Assembly (NCBI GenBank): GCA_963820415.1
Contig: CAWFZT010000011.1
Coordinates: 62,001-126,000, forward strand
Reading direction: 5' to 3'
DNA from: CAWFZT01 sp963820415
GTDB taxonomy: Bacteria; Chloroflexota; Anaerolineae; Anaerolineales; Anaerolineaceae
DNA: 64,000 bases
The stretch's first letter is position 1. Every line of letters starts with the position of its first letter. The translations under genes were made by a program, and so were the position numbers. A model generated the notes under the pieces. The model worked only from the letters and a program-made list of their open reading frames with translations, searched no databases and was not told the origin of the DNA. Shown here piece by piece: positions 61,680 to 64,000 of the stretch.

Positions 61680-62684
61680 ATGGACTATCGCAGTCTGGGA
61701 CGAACTGGCGTCATGGTATCCCCGTTGTGCCTGGGGGCGATGAACTTTGGCGACCCTACGCCGGAAAGCGAGGCGCTGGCCATTATCGACCGGGCGCTGG
61801 ATAGCGGTTTTAATTTCATCGATACGGCCAATTCTTACAACGAGGGCGAGAGCGAGCGCATTGTGGGCAAGGCGCTGAAACAGAACGGCAAGCGCCAGCA
61901 GATTGTGCTGGCGACCAAGGGCTTCAGCCGCGTCGGCGAGGGCCCCAACGAAGGAGGCGCCTCGCGCTACCACATCCTCAGGGCCTGTGAGGATTCCTTG
62001 CGCCGCCTGCAGGTCGACACGATCGACCTCTACCAGCTTCACCGGCCCAGCCTGACCATCCCGATCGACGAGACGCTGCGCGCCCTGGATGACCTGGTGC
62101 GGGCGGGCAAGGTGCGCTATATCGGCTGCTCCACTTACCCGGCCTGGATGGTAATGGAAGCCCTGGCGACCAGTGAAAAATACAGCCTGGCGCGCTATGT
62201 CAGCGAGCAGCCGCCTTATAACCTGCTCGACCGGCGCATCGAGAACGAGCTGGTGCCGCTGGCGCAGAAGTACGGCCTGGCCATCCTGCCCTGGTCGCCG
62301 CTGGCGATGGGTATCCTGGCCGGGCGCTATCCCCTGGATGGGACTACCCCGGAAGGCTCGCGCATCAGCCGGGTGAGCTGGCAGTCGGCCAGGGAGCGCC
62401 TGTCGCGGCGCGGCCTGGAAGTGGGCGCGCAGGTGGTCGAGATGGCAAAGGAGCGCCGCCTGACGGCCGCCCAACTGGCCCTGCTGTGGTGCAAGGACCA
62501 GCCCGGCATTACTGCGCCGATCATCGGCCCGCGCACGCTGGGCCATCTGGATGAGTTCATCCCGGTGCTCGAGATGAAGCTGGCCGACGAGGACCGCCCG
62601 CTCTTCGATGGGCTGGTTCACCCCGGCAACGCCGTGGCGGATTTCTTCAACAGCAACGAGTGGATGAAGGCCAGGGTTTCGTAA
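61680..62684 (+). CDS. Aldo/keto reductase
   Basis: 334 residues, NADPH-dependent TIM barrel. Catalytic residues are visible: Asp and Tyr in FIDTANSYNEG, Lys in IVLATKGF, His in LYQLHRPS. The C-terminal cofactor segment is TAPIIGPRTLGHLDE. Close in form to the YajO/PdxI or general AKR branch. AGGAGG precedes the ATG. Substrate unknown. Confidence 0.92.
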   Translation: MDYRSLGRTGVMVSPLCLGAMNFGDPTPESEALAIIDRALDSGFNFIDTANSYNEGESERIVGKALKQNGKRQQIVLATKGFSRVGEGPNEGGASRYHILRACEDSLRRLQVDTIDLYQLHRPSLTIPIDETLRALDDLVRAGKVRYIGCSTYPAWMVMEALATSEKYSLARYVSEQPPYNLLDRRIENELVPLAQKYGLAILPWSPLAMGILAGRYPLDGTTPEGSRISRVSWQSARERLSRRGLEVGAQVVEMAKERRLTAAQLALLWCKDQPGITAPIIGPRTLGHLDEFIPVLEMKLADEDRPLFDGLVHPGNAVADFFNSNEWMKARVS

Positions 62685-62830
62685 AGGCAGTTTTCTGGCG
62701 CGGCAGACACTCTGGCAACCCATGTAGTTATCGACCGGTGATAAGCTGACCTTCCGGGAGGGGTGCAGGACTGGGATGAAAGCGATGTTAAAGAATGTGT
62801 TGGTAATGAGTTCTTCCAGGGAGAGAGAGA

Positions 62831-63938
62831 ATGAACGCGATGAAAGCCAAAGCTGATCGCCAGCGGATGATTTGCCGGCGCAAGTTTCTGAAACTTGCCG
62901 CTGTAACCTCTGCAACGGCTGCTGCGGTTGTGGCTGGCTGCGTCCCGGGGCAGCCGCCTGCTGCTTCAGGTGTTATCGAGACCGCAAGCGAGCTAACGAC
63001 CACACCTGAACAAAAGATTTCGGCAACCAGAGGTGATCAAGTTTTATCCCAATCGGTCGAGCACCGTTGTACAAGCCAGGCACTCTGGTGTCTGGAATGA
63101 CCAGGAGCTGGCGCCAGGGGCGCTGCGCCAGATACTGGATGCCTCGATTGTGAGACTTACCGGCCTGAAGGATGCAGCTAAAGCGTGGGCGGCTTTATTC
63201 TCTCCCGCTGACAAAATCGCCATTAAGGTGAATACCATCCGCAACAGTCTTTTCTGGACGCATGTACCCCTGGTGATGGCGGTAGTCGAGTCCCTCACGG
63301 AAGCGGGTATACCGGCTGAACAGATTGTCATTTACGACCGGACTGTTGACGAGCTGACTGGCGCAGGGTACTCTATCAACGAAAGCGGGCCAGGTGTGCG
63401 CTGCCGTGCTACGGGTTCTAATTATTCAGAAGGATGGAAGGTGGCGGGCGTAGATGTCGGCATCAGCAACGTGCTGTTAGACTGCACTGCTTTGATCAAT
63501 ATGCCCATTCTCAAGTCCCATTCACTCTGCGGGGTCACCTTTGCGATGAAAAACCATTATGGCACCTTCGACCATCCAGAGAACTTCCACTCGCCCAACT
63601 TGATGATGCCGGCGATTGCCGAGCTAAATGCGCTGGCGCCGATCAAGGACCGACAGCGGCTAATCATCGGCGATGCACTGCTTTCTACCTTGAACGAAGC
63701 TGTCTCGTGGCCTTATTGGCGGGATTCGGTTATCGGCGATTCGATTTTCATGAGCTTCGATCCGGTGGCCTGTGATACGGTGGGACTGCAGCACTGGTGC
63801 CAGTTGAAAGAAAAAGCCGGTGAAAATACAAAAGCTCCCCTGGCGCTGGCCAAGCGCTGGCTGCAAGGGGGTGCTGACCTGGGGGTGGGAACGAATGATA
63901 TGAGCAAGATCGATTGGGCAGTTTTGTCGCTTGGCTGA
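62831..63938 (+). pseudogene. Tat-exported DUF362 lipoprotein, frameshifted
   Basis: The first frame holds a twin-arginine signal (CRRKFLKLAAVTSATAAA) with lipobox VVAGC. After about residue 68 the frame changes near 63035. The next frame reads a DUF362 domain: VVQARHSGVWNDQELAPGAL, INMPILKSHSLCGVTFAMKN and DPVACDTVGLQHWC to 63938. One indel separates them; corrected length near 369 residues. Tat export suggests a folded, cofactor-bound protein outside the membrane. Confidence 0.8.
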
Positions 63939-63949
63939 TCGGGTTTCAA

Positions 63950-64000
63950 ATGAAAAACTCATTTATTAAAATTGCTCGGTCAAAAGTCTTCTGGGTGCTG
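63950..64000 (+). CDS. Start of the next gene (partial)
   Basis: ATG at 63950 opens a frame to the window edge (MKNSFIKIARSKVFWVL), basic then hydrophobic, as at the start of a membrane protein. DUF362 genes are often followed by iron-sulfur membrane proteins, but nothing here proves that. Confidence 0.35.
   Translation, partial: MKNSFIKIARSKVFWVL

Overview
The window looks like chromosome from a member of the Chloroflexota, most likely Anaerolineae-like. This is an inference from gene families: a Ser/Thr kinase fused to an FGE-sulfatase domain, lipoproteins with Thr/Pro-rich linkers, zinc-ribbon AIM24 proteins, a DUF3160/DUF58/transglutaminase operon, DUF362 proteins, an F420-type LLM oxidoreductase and DUF2277. 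Most of the DNA is GC-rich. About 50.8-56.0 kb is strikingly AT-rich and looks acquired. I saw no rRNA, tRNA or CRISPR array.

Layout. 0-3.5 kb: a Nudix hydrolase, an alpha-L-rhamnosidase relic and the kinase-FGE fusion. 3.6-14.1 kb (minus strand): one long collinear cluster that I read as a Dlt-like envelope acylation system. It encodes a lipoprotein, a 45-aa single-pass microprotein ending in Trp-Ile-Tyr-Gln-Gly-Phe, an MBOAT acyltransferase, four SGNH-type extracytoplasmic proteins, an acyl carrier protein, a FAAL-like acyl-AMP ligase and a type II pantothenate kinase. The parts match the logic of D-alanylation (activating enzyme, carrier, MBOAT, C-terminal Tyr shuttle, SGNH transferase), with a FAAL-like enzyme in place of DltA. 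14-20 kb: toxin-antitoxin pairs (AbrB/PIN, VapBC, HicAB), the LLM oxidoreductase and broken genes. 20-32 kb: MFS and LysE transporters, Gfo/Idh, a radical SAM gene, MNT/HEPN, DedA, DUF362, B3/4 and AIM24 genes. 31-38 kb: the transglutaminase/DUF58/DUF3160 operon and another toxin-antitoxin pair. 38-43 kb: small genes, vapC relics and a broken Fic gene. 43-48.4 kb: three LCM-type methyltransferases; one, with a TetR gene, lies inside an apparent 3-kb IS1-like composite element bounded by inverted ends and 11-bp direct repeats. 50.8-56.0 kb: an AT-rich ParB-like / SNF2 helicase / DUF3883 nuclease-like / N4-type DNA methyltransferase cassette, a likely defence system. 56-64 kb: relics, a HEAT lipoprotein, MsrB, aldo/keto reductase and a Tat-exported DUF362 protein.

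Two genome-wide patterns stand out. First, a short palindromic element (CCCC-ACAGAA-CGGGG core, 23 or 24 bp) is dispersed through the window. Two 23-bp copies interrupt genes, and removing exactly 23 bp restores the frame in each. A 24-bp triplet is tolerated in frame in an SGNH gene. Second, more than a dozen otherwise well-conserved genes carry single frameshifts or an amber codon, and msrB carries two compensating shifts. This is either genuine decay or indel error in the assembly, and it should be resolved before any gene is called dead.
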